From Corythucha ciliata (taxonomy: Eukaryota > Arthropoda > Insecta > Hemiptera > Tingidae), in assembly GCA_038030265.1 (NCBI GenBank), contig CM075937.1:31538198-31602197 (forward strand): 64,000 nt of DNA, read 5' to 3'. How positions within the stretch are numbered: position 1 is the stretch's first letter; the number at the start of each line of letters is the position of its first letter. The notes below the pieces were generated by a model that was not told the origin of the DNA, made no database searches, and was given only the letters and a program-made list of their open reading frames with translations. The position numbers and the translations under genes are program-made. Below, piece after piece: positions 25,201 to 34,500 of the stretch.

Positions 25201-27444
25201 GAAGACTGCGTCGTCGATGTTGTACTTCCGGATCGTCGGGTGTCCTGGAGTACCCAGTATTTGAAGCCGCTGGAGTGTCGTACTGTTTCCTCCCAGTCGA
25301 GTAGTCCGTTTGCAGGCTGAAGATCTGGTCCAGGTTGCTGGGATGTTTTCCGTTCGACTTCTTGACTTGAAGTGATTTTCGAGTGCCGGCGCTCTGGTCA
25401 TATAGTCGGTGGGTGGTTTCCCCCCACTCCCACCCACTCGGGTGGCTCAGTGGGTTGACCGGTGGGTGGTGGGTGGTTCCCGGTTCCCTTTCCGACTTTT
25501 CCGACTACTTTTTTGTGTGTGTGGGGATCCCTTGGAAATTTGCCCTGGGGTGGGCGACTTGTATAATTAATTTTTTGCTGTGTTAATCACCCGACGTCAG
25601 TTGCAAGTTTTGGGTCTTAATTCTTGCGACAATGCAAGTTCCGTGTGTCTTAATTATTGCTCAAATGAGAGTTTCGAACCTTTAATGTCTGCAAAATTGT
25701 AAGTTACGGGTCTTAATTTCGTTTTTGGGGCTGGATATCCGCGAAATTGCAAGTTTTGGGTTTTAATTTAAGTGAAATTGCAAGTTCAGATAGTCAGCTC
25801 TAGCAGAGCCCGGAGCATGACGAATACGAAATTTGAAGTTTCCTGGCTGAATATCCGCGAGATGGTAATTTTTGGGTCTTGATTTCTGTGAAATTGCTAG
25901 TATAGGGTCTTAGTGCAAGCAAAATTGCCAGTTTCGGGGCCTATTTTGTGGTGGCAGAACCCATACTAGCCGGTACCAAAGAGCACGAAAAACTTGACGA
26001 ATACTCACGCAAACTGAAGTTTCTTGGCTGAATATCTGCCTGATTGTAGGTTTCTGGTCCTAATTTCGGAGAAATTGACACCTTTTTTTGTGGCCGCCGA
26101 CCGTCACTGGAACGGTCCGGCTGCCCCCAGGAGCGCCTCAAGCTTGATGTAGTCACCGGACGGTTTTTTAAAACAGGCAGGCAATCCTGAAAGAAATGCA
26201 ACGTGTGCGCTGATCTTGAGAAAAGCTGCCCACGCTTCTGATTTGAGCTATCTACACCTACACTAGCTGTGTTTATCGTATTCCATATACAAAGAAACAA
26301 CGAACATAAGTGGTAAATGTGGGCTCATTGCAGAGGTCACTGTGAGTCTAGAAATTTAGGGTTATGTACTGCATCTGGATGAGGCAACAGCAGTGTCATT
26401 TTGTTATAGAGGGACGCGCATTCATCATTATTCATGTTCGATTTCGTTATGATTTAGTTTGATTGAAGAGTTCATGCTTCAAGCAAATCAGACCGTCGCC
26501 GAAATAATATTCTCAGCGTATCCAACGCTGGCTCTTCTTCGAAGGCACGCACCCCCCAAGCGTTCGATTCTCGATCGTATGGAGCCGAAATGGAAAAAAC
26601 TGGGAGTTCATATCACAGCAAACTCGTCGCTTGAGTTCAATTCTTCGTTATTAAAAATACAGAGCGAGGACAGCGACAGAGCTCTTGTTTTGACCAACTG
26701 GTGCGCAAGAACGATGAAGGTAATTATTTCCTTTTAAGTTTGGATTTTTTCAATTTTTATTAGCATTATTTTAGAGAGCAGAGTATTTTTGCCACGAAGA
26801 CTACACTCATCACTACGCTCTATGTTTTGACTTGTATACGCACTTCACTTCCCCGATTCGTCGTTACGCCGATGTCGTTGTTCATAGGTTGTTAGCAGCT
26901 GCGATCGGCTACTCCCCTATGCCTGATTGGGACACTGAAGCAGTAAATTGGTAAACCTCCTCACCTCTGTTATTTTAAAAACTTGTTATATGAGTATTAA
27001 TTACTGGTAGTTACGCCGAGACGAGCAACACTAAAAAGTACTCGGCGAAGAAAATGGGGGATGATCACATCAAGCTGTACGTCGCAGAATTCATCAGATT
27101 GTCTGGTTCTGTTGAAGCTCAAGGAGTCATCGACCAAATAAACAAAAACGGTTCCTTGGATGTTATTGTGAAAAAATTCGGATTTATGGCTCATGTTAAT
27201 ACAGGGGTGAGTAATATGATTGAAAGCCGCCGCCTAACTATGCTGTTTGAATTTTTCAATTTTCCCGCAGAATATTGACGCTGAAGTCACTTATGATGAA
27301 GGCGATGGACTGAGTTCATTAACGATCGCATGGAAAGCTTCCCCAGATGTACCAGTTGTATTGAAAGTTTTCTCTCCTGTAAGACTTCGCCTGAAGGTTG
27401 ACAAACCCAACGATTTCACCATATCGGCCCAACTAATACAATAA
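861..27444 (+). CDS. DIS3L2: DIS3L2-like 3'-5' exoribonuclease (RNB family), 18 visible exons
   Basis: A processive 3'-5' exonuclease of the RNase II/RNB family, known to degrade oligouridylated RNAs in the cytoplasm. Exons read: 861-954, 3114-3187, 3890-3971, 4044-4208, 11945-12166, 12227-12332, 12396-12449, 12665-12763, 12833-12868, 12972-13219, 13291-13461, 16302-16594, 16718-16791, 16852-17078, 26458-26719, 26775-26950, 27011-27206, 27271-27444. Phases agree at every junction, giving about 916 residues, near the usual family size. The cold-shock region includes [12 protein letters not shown] (12.69 kb). The RNB active site [14 protein letters not shown] keeps all four aspartates (codons at 16324, 16342, 16348, 16351). 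[20 protein letters not shown] (26.84 kb) is the conserved C-terminal RNB signature. No PIN domain is seen, which fits DIS3L2 rather than DIS3 or DIS3L1. Introns of 7.7, 2.8 and 9.4 kb are filled with repeats. The start codon is uncertain. Confidence 0.9.
2049..2449. repeat. Foldback element with TTAA target duplication, copy 1
   Basis: Two arms of about 160 bases face each other (about 2053-2212 and 2290-2445) around a 75-base AT-rich spacer. Both outer ends read TTAA followed by GGGGGAGTTG inward, so TTAA is a plausible target-site duplication, as known for piggyBac-type elements. No transposase is encoded. The arms contain gtttcctcgacccc, shared with the element at 41.78-42.16 kb. It lies in an intron of the N-terminal DIS3L2 exons. 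Confidence 0.75.
2953..3064. repeat. 112-bp fragment of the Harbinger-like element at 4.6-5.7 kb
   Basis: This stretch is essentially identical to 4742-4853, which lies inside a PIF/Harbinger-like element. It has no terminal repeats of its own. It sits 50 bases upstream of the acceptor of the exon at 3114. Confidence 0.85.
3478..3694. repeat. Foldback with very short loop and GAAACCGGTC motif
   Basis: The right arm (about 3602-3694) is the reverse complement of the left arm (3478-3598) around a loop of only a few bases. The left arm has an extra 30 bases near 3511-3540. The right arm carries CTGAAGATGGCG…CCGAAACCGGTC, a pattern reminiscent of a decayed hammerhead-like core. A similar gaaaccgcggtc motif lies in the foldback at 44.84-45.02 kb. 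Confidence 0.75.
4598..5654. mobile_element. PIF/Harbinger DNA transposon, non-autonomous remnant
   Basis: Terminal inverted repeats begin GGCCCGGTGCACAC (left) and GGGCCGGTGCACAC (right, reverse complement) and stay similar for about 60 bases. They are flanked by TAA at 4595-4597 and 5655-5657, the 3-base TWA target duplication known for PIF/Harbinger. The minus strand at 5228-5431 keeps a start of a Harbinger transposase: [13 protein letters not shown], followed by [13 protein letters not shown]. The DDE catalytic part is absent. It sits in the 7.7-kb intron of DIS3L2. Confidence 0.85.
5228..5431 (-). pseudogene. Harbinger transposase N-terminal fragment
   Basis: About 67 residues contain [13 protein letters not shown] and NEKIFNYFR, the N-terminal signature of PIF/Harbinger transposases in animals (family knowledge). 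The reading frame then stops. The catalytic DDE domain and the Myb-like partner are missing. It is internal to the element at 4598-5654. Confidence 0.7.
5880..5938. repeat. Short tandem repeat, 23-bp unit
   Basis: The unit agctgtcaacacagcgtttc plus three bases is repeated about 2.5 times with one or two differences. Confidence 0.8.
5969..6170 (+). pseudogene. Possible LINE reverse-transcriptase scrap
   Basis: The reading frame opens with [15 protein letters not shown] followed by [12 protein letters not shown] and later [13 protein letters not shown]. This is the spacing of the N-terminal part of a non-LTR RVT_1 domain (a DxxxAFD-like box, helix, then a G-rich box). The key aspartate is replaced and everything downstream is lost. 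Seen: weak family resemblance only. A chance match is possible. Confidence 0.35.
6171..6613. other. Non-coding, with one GC-rich hairpin
   Basis: There is no supportable gene. The stretch gcccgccgaggg…cccctcggcggg (about 6450-6488) can form a stable hairpin around an AT-rich loop. The remainder looks like degraded repeat next to the truncated copia element. Confidence 0.35.
6614..7273 (-). pseudogene. copia reverse transcriptase segment, truncated
   Basis: The RVT_2 start ([20 protein letters not shown], then [12 protein letters not shown]) is at 7.0-7.2 kb. Palm boxes [12 protein letters not shown] and [14 protein letters not shown] follow at 6.70-6.88 kb. A frame break separates the two between 6901 and 7004. 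Similarity ends soon after the second box, before the YxDD catalytic motif. Confidence 0.85.
7334..8461 (-). pseudogene. copia integrase segment (GAG_pre-integrase plus rve)
   Basis: The histidine-cysteine zinc region (HEMGHQN…FCEACVYGK) is at about 8260-8360. The integrase core follows with LSDNVGEF at about 7.97 kb and the glutamate box SERDNR near 7.86 kb. The frame is interrupted by stop codons and shifts between 8165 and 8022, and again near 7.67-7.79 kb. Non-functional as it stands. Confidence 0.85.
9241..9630 (-). pseudogene. copia Gag N-terminal segment
   Basis: A 129-residue frame starts [13 protein letters not shown] and continues with NWITWKYKI and [15 protein letters not shown], the UBN2/retrotran_gag_2 pattern of Ty1/copia Gag. 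The ATG sits about 48 bases after the inferred primer-binding site. Gag continues in another frame from 9232 down to the zinc knuckle, so there is a frameshift near 9235. Confidence 0.8.
9671..9683 (-). promoter_or_regulatory. Candidate copia primer-binding site next to LTR end
   Basis: On the minus strand, GATAACA followed by GGTTGTGGTCAC lies just upstream of the Gag start. An LTR ending in CA directly followed by GGTTxTGG matches the arrangement in insect copia, where an internal initiator-tRNA fragment primes synthesis (family knowledge). The LTR would extend to the right from about 9677. Its far end is not visible, and no second LTR exists at the truncated end. Confidence 0.4.
9844..10018. 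repeat. Palindromic MITE, about 175 bp
   Basis: Left end ccatacacgtacaataatat and right end ttattgtacgtctatgg are near-perfect inverted repeats of about 30 bases, both containing attgcgcaat. There is no coding capacity. The termini resemble the (G)GCCCATACACG ends of the 52.6-53.2 kb element. Confidence 0.75.
10019..11940. other. Intron tail: GC-rich block then AT-rich repeats
   Basis: 10,020-10,370 is GC-rich with a run of about 13 G near 10,088. It has open frames on the minus strand but no recognisable protein. 10,890-11,500 holds degenerate motifs of the form ctttcaaaaccaaatttc at roughly 30-60 base spacing. I see no gene before the acceptor at 11,944. Confidence 0.4.
11145..11242. repeat. 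Tandem duplication, two 49-bp units
   Basis: The unit beginning aatatttctaccaaagc and ending agcgaataagg occurs twice back to back with no difference seen, so the duplication is recent. Confidence 0.9.
13739..13878. repeat. Harbinger-like MITE with TTA target duplication
   Basis: A 140-base palindrome with ends AGGCCTCGCCACACC and GGTGTGGCGAAGCCT is flanked by TTA on both sides (13,736-13,738 and 13,879-13,881). The inner arms ccgcgcggactggtccgctc are perfect. It lies in the DIS3L2 intron 13,462-16,301. Confidence 0.85.
14181..16240. repeat. Near-perfect 2.06-kb inverted repeat (hairpin element)
   Basis: The left arm (about 14,181-15,151) and right arm (about 15,269-16,240) are reverse complements over about 970 bases, with only a few mismatches seen (for example around 14,769 and 15,040-15,056). 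A 117-base unique spacer separates them. The outer ends begin tatacagggtgtttgggg on the left and, reverse-complemented, tatacgggtgtttgggg on the right. The same 84-residue open frame occurs on both strands simply because of the palindrome. I recognise no transposase. It sits in the DIS3L2 intron between 13,461 and 16,302, so the primary transcript can fold into a very long duplex. Confidence 0.9.
17122..17496 (-). CDS. MRPL42: Mitochondrial ribosomal protein L42 (mL42), nested gene
   Basis: A 124-residue protein of the mitochondrial large ribosomal subunit. The N-terminus [20 protein letters not shown] is basic and amphipathic, like a mitochondrial presequence. The conserved core reads [19 protein letters not shown], and the C-terminus has the family block [20 protein letters not shown]. 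The length is close to the usual 120-140 residues. The coding region is a single exon ending in TAG. An AATAAA on the minus strand (17,094-17,099) lies just past the stop. The gene lies wholly inside the 9.4-kb DIS3L2 intron (17,079-26,457), on the opposite strand, starting only 43 bases past the host donor. I see no upstream exon; the transcription start is not defined. Confidence 0.88.
   Translation of the reverse strand: MLRSKLTKIQLFNLNGIVQRLRHKSTSVANVEDPIVSTADRSTFVCWHPERPFPYECTQPMPKTELKVTGSVLKESEPVQLYKKQRPEVEREELMKLTFTTKHRWFPRSRDKRAKKTPPNRPYL
17636..17778. repeat. Short foldback with GGGGGCCTGTTCT ends
   Basis: Ends gggggcctgttct and agaacaggccccc enclose about 115 bases. Internal gaacgggtggaaag faces ctttccacccgt, adding a second inverted pair. 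Non-coding. Confidence 0.7.
17888..18157 (+). pseudogene. SWIM-type zinc-finger repeat protein, inverted diverged copy
   Basis: An 89-residue frame starts [20 protein letters not shown] and runs parallel to the minus-strand copies at 18.6-18.9 and 19.7-20.1 kb. It ends early (…CKTGVI) because an altered stretch near 18,140-18,160 introduces a stop before the cysteine-histidine cluster. Homologous nucleotide sequence continues past the stop to about 18,225, so this is a damaged copy of the same repeat in opposite orientation. Confidence 0.6.
18564..18917 (-). CDS. SWIM-like zinc-finger protein encoded in a duplicated repeat, copy 1
   Basis: A 117-residue frame from the ATG at 18,917. It has [20 protein letters not shown], then [20 protein letters not shown], then [20 protein letters not shown]. 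The last block resembles a SWIM zinc-binding motif (CxC…CxH) found in transposon-related and YqaJ-linked animal proteins. The frame ends 30 residues later with a hydrophobic tail, so it may be only the first exon or a fragment. The function is not known. It sits in the DIS3L2 intron, antisense. Confidence 0.45.
   Translation of the reverse strand: MLRINEICEVCDCTHKSRNFMEAEELIAAGLVVLTGNLPSDGGGVHLACIVRSSSSPDKIYQVEGVLASQVNCLRVTKVNCSNCKAGSSGSCSCKHVVASLVSVNRYVVVLAFFLCV
19720..20073 (-). CDS. SWIM-like zinc-finger protein in duplicated repeat, copy 2
   Basis: The predicted protein is identical to that at 18,564-18,917. The copies sit in a direct duplication (about 18,512-19,193 and 19,663-20,490). 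This second copy has a 135-base MITE inserted downstream of the ATG at about 20,181. Identity across about 680 bases means recent duplication or an assembly duplicate. Confidence 0.45.
   Translation of the reverse strand: MLRINEICEVCDCTHKSRNFMEAEELIAAGLVVLTGNLPSDGGGVHLACIVRSSSSPDKIYQVEGVLASQVNCLRVTKVNCSNCKAGSSGSCSCKHVVASLVSVNRYVVVLAFFLCV
20179..20318. repeat. MITE inserted in the second repeat copy, with empty-site evidence
   Basis: The first copy reads gatctggactgtatt (19,018). The second reads gatctgg, then about 135 extra bases, then ctggactgtatt, giving a direct view of insertion with an apparent CTGG duplication. The ends are GGGCCTATTCTTTAAC and (reverse complement) GGGGCTTATTCTCTAAC. 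A close relative lies at 62,064-62,199. Confidence 0.85.
20603..23580. repeat. Cluster of five small foldback elements
   Basis: Inverted repeats read directly are: 20,603-20,745 (ends ggctattctgtaacttt); 21,812-21,948 (ends ctcactcggaagaatactgg); 22,427-22,552 (arms with ttcgggcgacc); 22,981-23,092 (ends ataccccagccaa); and 23,305-23,580 (arms of about 65 bases with gagttattgcat and tgacgtca). Each is a different family, none codes for protein, and all sit in the 9.4-kb DIS3L2 intron. Stretches between them show no gene. Confidence 0.7.
23640..25600. other. GC-rich repetitive intron segment
   Basis: 24,025-24,390 contains three diverged tandem units of about 140 bases. Each carries a form of tttcccttcgacaagcgtcc, then ctcaacgga, then cttggaaggtt. 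Open frames on the minus strand at 23,637-23,999 and 25,126-25,437 look compositionally coding-like (charged and proline-rich). I recognise no domain in them; they may be retroelement scraps. Confidence 0.4.
24968..25072. repeat. 105-bp palindromic MITE
   Basis: Ends gggccctattgcacaatgtt and its reverse complement enclose attagcaaata motifs. Nearly perfectly palindromic, non-coding. Confidence 0.8.
25600..26100. repeat. Degenerate minisatellite-like array (gaaattgcaagttt type)
   Basis: Motifs of the form gcgaaattgcaagtttcggg followed by tcttaattt recur about every 30-60 bases with many substitutions. The same style of array is seen at 45.6-46.2, 53.2-54.1 and 63.0-64.0 kb. No gene. Confidence 0.55.
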
Positions 27445-27928
27445 GTTCTTCTGTCGAGTTTCGTCTACATTTTTGAAAAATGTTTTTATTGCAATTATTG
27501 TCAGTTTTATTGTAACTCATTTCGGGCGTGTTCCTAAATTCATCGATGGACCCATCGATGGATTAAGATACAAAACTATAGATCGACAAGTTTCTTACGG
27601 AGCGAAAGAAGTGGTAAATTCAGTTAACTTTCCAAACAGATGGTTCCTAGAACCATCTGGAAATTTGGGCCCTCAGGGTCCATTAGAAACTTGTCAAGTT
27701 ATAATACATGATTAACGTGAGGGAAGACTAATCACGATGGACATTTTTACTCATCTGCTGAATATGGGAACATGCCCTTTCCTTGGGGAACGCACCAAAC
27801 CAAAATCTGTTGTCAGCGTGGACGTGGACAACATTTTTTGGTGATGTCTGCTGTGTAACCAAAGTCATATACATAATAATATGTGGAAACAGCTTCACAA
27901 CATACTTTTTTTTCACTCTTTAAGCTTA

Positions 27929-28191
27929 AGGCGTGGCCACACATGAGTCCATATTGGTCGAATACCTTTAATATTGATCAATTTGGAGCACAGCTTAGAA
28001 ACGGGCCACATTTACTTTGAAGCGCCTTGTAAAGGAGTGACCACTCATAATATGGCAAATATTGGATAATGCGTTTCGATTTCCAGTTGGTCGGTTTCTT
28101 GGCAATGCTAGAAATTGATTAATATTGGTACATGGAAGATATTTTTCCAATAAGGAAAGATGTGTGGACTCATTCAAGTGTGACCAAGCTT
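27929..28191. repeat. Foldback element downstream of DIS3L2
   Basis: Ends AGGCGTGGCCACAC (left) and AGCTTGGTCACAC (right, reverse complement), followed by tgagtcca in both arms, enclose about 265 bases. A TTA precedes the left end; the matching duplication on the right is not clear. The terminal pattern resembles the Harbinger-like MITEs. Confidence 0.65.
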
Positions 28192-28529
28192 TGTGAAAAG
28201 TAACACGATTTATTAATTTTAAATAATAATTGTTCAATAATTATTACTCTTTGACTAATAAAAACACCATACTTCCTTTTCCTACGGGAACATGGAAGTA
28301 AAAATATGAATATGAGGATTCTGTGTAGAAATTTTATGATTGACCGTTTGCAAGTCCGCCCGATGCCATCACCACGCGCTCTCCCCAGACGGGAAGGTTG
28401 AAATAAGACAGGTTACAGATTTTAATACAGGACAGATCAGATCACATTCACTGTATCAATTTTTGAGAACTCTTTTCCTGTTTTTATTTCTTTTTTACAT
28501 TTTTCAATTATCTAGTTTAATCCACAACG

Positions 28530-31500
28530 ATGCCACCTAAAGGGAAACCGTCTGCTCCGGGAAAGAAAGTTGAGCAGAAGAAGAAAGAGAAAGTTATAGA
28601 GGTACGTACTGATGGTGCCTACGACGGTGATGAGGTCCCCAACATCTTGGAGTAACTTGAATTGGATTTTTGTGGTCCAGGATAAGACATTCGGGTTGAA
28701 AAACAAGAAGGGAGCGAAGCAGCAGAAGTTCATTCAACAGGTTGAAAAACAAGTCAAAAGTGGAGGGGTCCCACCGAGAAAACTGGCGGAAACAACGAAG
28801 GAGAAAGATAAGGATGCGAAACTGAAAGAACAGAAAGAAATGGCTCTGCTGTTCAGGCCTGTTCAAAAAGTAGAAAAAGGTTTGTTTTTAATTCGTAATC
28901 TTAGCTGCTATAAGAAAGCCTGGAGGTACATTTTGTATGCTGGCGTTTTGCGTCCTAGTAGGAAAAGACCAGGCCATCATCCGGGTGTATATAATTATTT
29001 TGATACCAAAACTGGGATCTTCATAGAGCCTAATTGTTGGCATTGTTCCTCTTCGTTCAGCAGACTGCCCCTAAGTAGGAATAGGGGATATGTTTAACCA
29101 CTCCGTGTTTCTTCCATTCTTCCCTATGTTGAATGTGCCCTGATGTTCTCAAACGCCCATCGTGCCATTATAAGTGCTCATTCATTGAAGCCACATGCAT
29201 TGCTCTGTTTATCCCATAGCATAGCATAGCTAGAGATTTTCCAGAGCACGTGCTCTTCGGTTTTCGAACATTATTCGGGATTTCCTGTAAGACAACTTCA
29301 TTGTTTGCCTAAGGCAGCGTTCATACTGTGGCGATACGACATCGTTTCTACATCACTCCGACACACTTCCAGTTGTTTCTATCTTTTTATCCTCCTTGTC
29401 CTAGACGCTGTTAATTTGCGTCGGTGATGTCGAAACGATAGCGTACCGCTCTAGTATGTTCGCCACCTAAGAAACTGAAAGTAGTATAATTTTTTTTTTC
29501 TGCTGGTAACTTTCATTTAAGCCCTAAAGAACCAATTATCCAATTCTATAGAAGGTAATTGAACCCCAAGGAGCTGCTTTTTGGGCACGAGACTGTAACT
29601 TGAGCCAAAACATTAGAGTTTCCATCCAAAACTGGTAGTTTTACCCAAGAAATCAAAATGTCAGCCGAGAAACAGTAAATCAGCCTCCAAACTGTTCAAC
29701 AACTGCTGCATCACCCATTAAAAAAGAAAGAAAGACAAAAAAACAATTTTACCATTCTTCCGTCCTATCACACTGATGCATAGATACACCATTGAGAAAA
29801 TTGGGCAAAATCTGTTGATCCTCCACTGTCCATCGAGTCTATCAATTCATTTATGGGTTTCTTGCTGAACGGCCAGTTTCGGTTTCAAGTGCTGGTGGAA
29901 AATTCCCCTCTAAAGCGGTGTGGTGAAGTCAGTTTCTGCGTTTTGAGGCTAAATTAAGTCTGCGAAGTTGCCCCTCCCCCTCACAAAAGTCTGAATAACA
30001 AATGAGAACTACAACGCGTATAAAGTAACAAAATCCTATATTATGATAGATCGCTTGTTCACTTGTGGGTCGTCCGGTCCTTTATCGGCGGACCGGACTG
30101 TTGATTCCGCTGTAAGGCTTCAAATGAATTCCATAGCCTGTAGCTAAAGAACGCACATCATTATGCTGCTTATTATTTGGAGTTGCCTCTTTGCCTGTCG
30201 GTCACTTCGGGACACATCAGATACTCTGTAAAGGCAATAGCATCTGATTGTGAGTCTATAGCACGAAGTGGAACTGAGGCGGACGGTAGTCGTAATCCTG
30301 AGACGATGAGCTTTTTCTCTGAAGCGATAACGCTTGGGTCAGTGCGAATGAGTCGATGCTGTCGAATTTGTCCGCGATCTCCTTCCACCTATCTTTCTTT
30401 CTTTCCACACAACTGCTTCTGTTTCTCATGATCAAAAACTCCTCATCTCTTCGCCACAACCGACACTTTGAAAATTTTGCGTACCGCTTCTATGAATTAA
30501 TAAACGAAATTCGTGTAGAATAGAACGATTTTCCAAAATTAGAACGAATCTAGAAAAAAACGACTGTCCGAGCACGACTGCACTGAACAAATTTCATTGG
30601 TCTGATGAGCTGCTGTGTAGATAAAAATTACTACTGTAGACAGCTTTATCTTGAAGAATTGACTCCGTCTCTTGGCTTTTTCTCTCCCGGGAGCGAAGCA
30701 GCAGAAGTTCATTCAACAGGTTGAAAAACAAGTCAAAAGTGGAGGGGTCCCACCGAGAAAACTGGCGGAAACAACGAAGGAGAAAGATAAGGATGCGAAA
30801 CTGAAAGAACAGAAAGAAATGGCTCTGCTGTTCAGGCCTGTTCAAAAAGTAGAAAAAGGTTTGTTTTTAATTCGTAATCTTAGCTGCTATAAGAAAGCCT
30901 GGAGGTACATTTTGTATGCTGGCGTTTTGCGTCCTAGTAGGAAAAGACCAGGCCATCATCCGGGTGTATATAATTATTTTGATACCAAAACTGGGATCTT
31001 CATAGAGCCTAATTGTTGGCATTGTTCCTCTTCGTTCAGCAGACTGCCCCTAAGTAGGAATAGGGGATATGTTTAACCACTCCGTGTTTCTTCCATTCTT
31101 CCCTATGTTGAATGTGCCCTGATGTTCTCAAACGCCCATCGTGCCATTATAAGTGCTCATTCATTGAAGCCACATGCATTGCTCTGTTTATCCCATAGCA
31201 TAGCATAGCTAGAGATTTTCCAGAGCACGTGCTCTTCGGTTTTCGAACATTATTCGGGATTTCCTGTAAGACAACTTCATTGTTTGCCTAAGGCAGCGTT
31301 CATACTGTGGCGATACGACATCGTTTCTACATCACTCCGACACACTTCCAGTTGTTTCTATCTTTTTATCCTCCTTGTCCTAGACGCTGTTAATTTGCGT
31401 CGGTGATGTCGAAACGATAGCGTACCGCTCTAGTATGTTCGCCACCTAAGAAACTGAAAGTAGTATAATTTTTTTTTTCTGCTGGTAACTTTCATTTAAG

Positions 31501-34500
31501 CCCTAAAGAACCAATTATCCAATTCTATAGAAGGTAATTGAACCCCAAGGAGCTGCTTTTTGGGCACGAGACTGTAACTTGAGCCAAAACATTAGAGTTT
31601 CCATCCAAACTGGTAGTTTTACCCAAGAAATCAAAATGTCAGCCGAGAAACAGTAAATCAGCCTCCAAACTGTTCAACAACTGCTGCATCACCCATTAAA
31701 AAAGAAAGAAAGACAAAAAAACAATTTTACCATTCTTCCGTCCTATCACACTGATGCATAGATACACCATTGAGAAAATTGGGCAAAATCTGTTGATCCT
31801 CCACTGTCCATCGAGTCTATCAATTCATTTATGGGTTTCTTGCTGAACGGCCAGTTTCGGTTTCAAGTGCTGGTGGAAAATTCCCCTCTAAAGCGGTGTG
31901 GTGAAGTCAGTTTCTGCGTTTTGAGGCTAAATTAAGTCTGCGAAGTTGCCCCTCCCCCTCACAAAAGTCTGAATAACAAATGAGAACTACAACGCGTATA
32001 AAGTAACAAAATCCTATATTATGATAGATCGCTTGTTCACTTGTGGGTCGTCCGGTCCTTTATCGGCGGACCGGACTGTTGATTCCGCTGTAAGGCTTCA
32101 AATGAATTCCATAGCCTGTAGCTAAAGAACGCACATCATTATGCTGCTTATTATTTGGAGTTGCCTCTTTGCCTGTCGGTCACTTCGGGACACATCAGAT
32201 ACTCTGTAAAGGCAATAGCATCTGATTGTGAGTCTATAGCACGAAGTGGAACTGAGGCGGACGGTAGTCGTAATCCTGAGACGATGAGCTTTTTCTCTGA
32301 AGCGATAACGCTTGGGTCAGTGCGAATGAGTCGATGCTGTCGAATTTGTCCGCGATCTCCTTCCACCTATCTTTCTTTCTTTCCACACAACTGCTTCTGT
32401 TTCTCATGATCAAAAACTCCTCATCTCTTCGCCACAACCGACACTTTGAAAATTTTGCGTACCGCTTCTATGAATTAATAAACGAAATTCGTGTAGAATA
32501 GAACGATTTTCCAAAATTAGAACGAATCTAGAAAAAAACGACTGTCCGAGCACGACTGCACTGAACAAATTTCATTGGTCTGATGAGCTGCTGTGTAGAT
32601 AAAAATTACTACTGTAGACAGCTTTATCTTGAAGAATTGACTCCGTCTCTTGGCTTTTTCTCTCCCCCGCAGTTTTTCTTTTCTTTTTCTCTCTCTTGTT
32701 TTCGTTTTATTTTCCGGGCAAGCGGAAATGATGTCGAAAATTGTCTTCATTTGAATTGTCCTCAGTGAGGTTATTTGAATGTGCTATATTCTCGGCGAAA
32801 AACCGAAGGGATCTGGGAAAAAACTAAGGGTTTGGTAACTCCAATTTGGAATTGATGGTGAAACGGGATCTATCCTAACTCGAACGAACTCTTAACTCCT
32901 AGAGTTAGCTAGGCCTCACTATAACACCAACCAAATGTAGTTTTCTCCATTTCTACCTTAGAAATTTGACAATTCTTTGTTCTCAGCTGAGAGTTGAGTT
33001 TCGAGTTTACGGCTAACTTGGGGTTAGCGAAAAAAATTCGTTTCACTTCTTCGAGTTAGTCTTGGCCTGTGGGTTAGCAAGAGCTCAAAACCTTTCTTAA
33101 CCTCGAGTCACTCTTAACTTTGGGAGTTAAGTAGCCCGCGCTTTAACTCAAACTTGGTGAAATCCGCCATTACAGAAATAAACTCAAGTCTCAAAACTTA
33201 GTTGGGTAACGCAGCGTTGAGCAACGCTCGTGAGAACTCATGACCCTCGTGACTGGCGTCGACGCCGCGTTGAGCAACGCTAGTGTGCACTTACGGTTGA
33301 TTACGTCGTGCGAAATGTTTTTGAAAAAATAATTTTTTTAATCGAGTTGTGGCGTTTTTAAGATTTTAGCACTTTTTTGAAGAAACGTAGTGTATAAAAG
33401 TCAATGCTCGGTCAAATTCCATTGGCTCAATCTGTACTAGAAATTGCTATGGAAGGAGCACTTAAAAATGATTTTTTGGTTAAAACATGAAATTTAGATG
33501 TCTATGAGTAAGGTGGGGCGCAGACCCAAGCATTTTAATAATGTATCGGATGTGGATTCGTTCCATACTGAATTTCCCTATTGGATTGTACCCCATTTTT
33601 CAATGACATCATTCTAACAATAGTTCTTCCCTTGGTGTCCAGGTGCCGATCCCAAATCGGTAGTATGCGCCTTTTACAAACAGGGCCAGTGCACCAAAGG
33701 GAACAAATGTAAATTTTCTCACGACCTGTCCATTGAGAGGAAAGGAGAGAAGAGGAGCATTTACGTCGACATGCGAGATGATGAAGATGGCGTCGAGGAT
33801 GAGGAATCAAGAATGAGGGACTTGATCGACAGCAAACTCGGGGATGATAAAAATCGTCCATCGACTGACATTGTGAGTCTTATTAGTTAATAGGTATAAG
33901 CGTTTTGATTTCTAATTAATAAATTCCCAGGTTTGCAAATTTTTCCTTGATGCCGTGGAGCATAACAATTACGGATGGTTCTGGAACTGTCCTAACGGGG
34001 AAAATTGTAAATATCGTCATGCTCTACCACCTGGCTACGTTTTGAAAAAAGGACAAGAAGAAGGAGGGTAAAAAGGAGGAGATTTCGTTGGAGGATCTGA
34101 TCGAAAGGGAACGAGCGGCGCTCGCATCTTTGAAATTCACCAAGATCACGCTGGAAACATTTTTGGAATGGAAAAAGAGAAAAATTCGCGAGAAGAAAGA
34201 GACGCTTCAAAAGGAGGAAGACAAAAAGAAACAGGACTTTAAAGCGGGTAAATCGAGCGGCCTGTCGGGACGAGAAATGTTTTCGTTCAATCCCGAGCTG
34301 GCCGCTGGTGACAGCATGGAGGATGGTGACGAAGCGTACGATTCCTATCAAAGAGACGAAGAGGACGACCCGTCGTCGCAGTATAAAGAAATTAACTTTG
34401 ACCGACTTGACTTTGAGGCGTCCGAGGTTGACGCTGACGGAATTACCCAAGCTCCTGACGACCGATTGTCGCATCACGTTGAAAATCTTATTAAATCCGC

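Noticed and set aside
27473..27715. Frame after the DIS3L2 stop containing short palindromes (catcgatggacccatcgatg, atggttcctagaaccat)
   Set aside because: No homology recognised; likely 3' untranslated sequence or a small repeat.
30173..30459. Minus-strand frames in the ZC3H15 intron, one with [20 protein letters not shown] resembling a Myb/SANT-like segment
   Set aside because: Short, without the rest of the domain. The threefold presence reflects segment duplication, not selection. It may be a transposon scrap but is not supportable.
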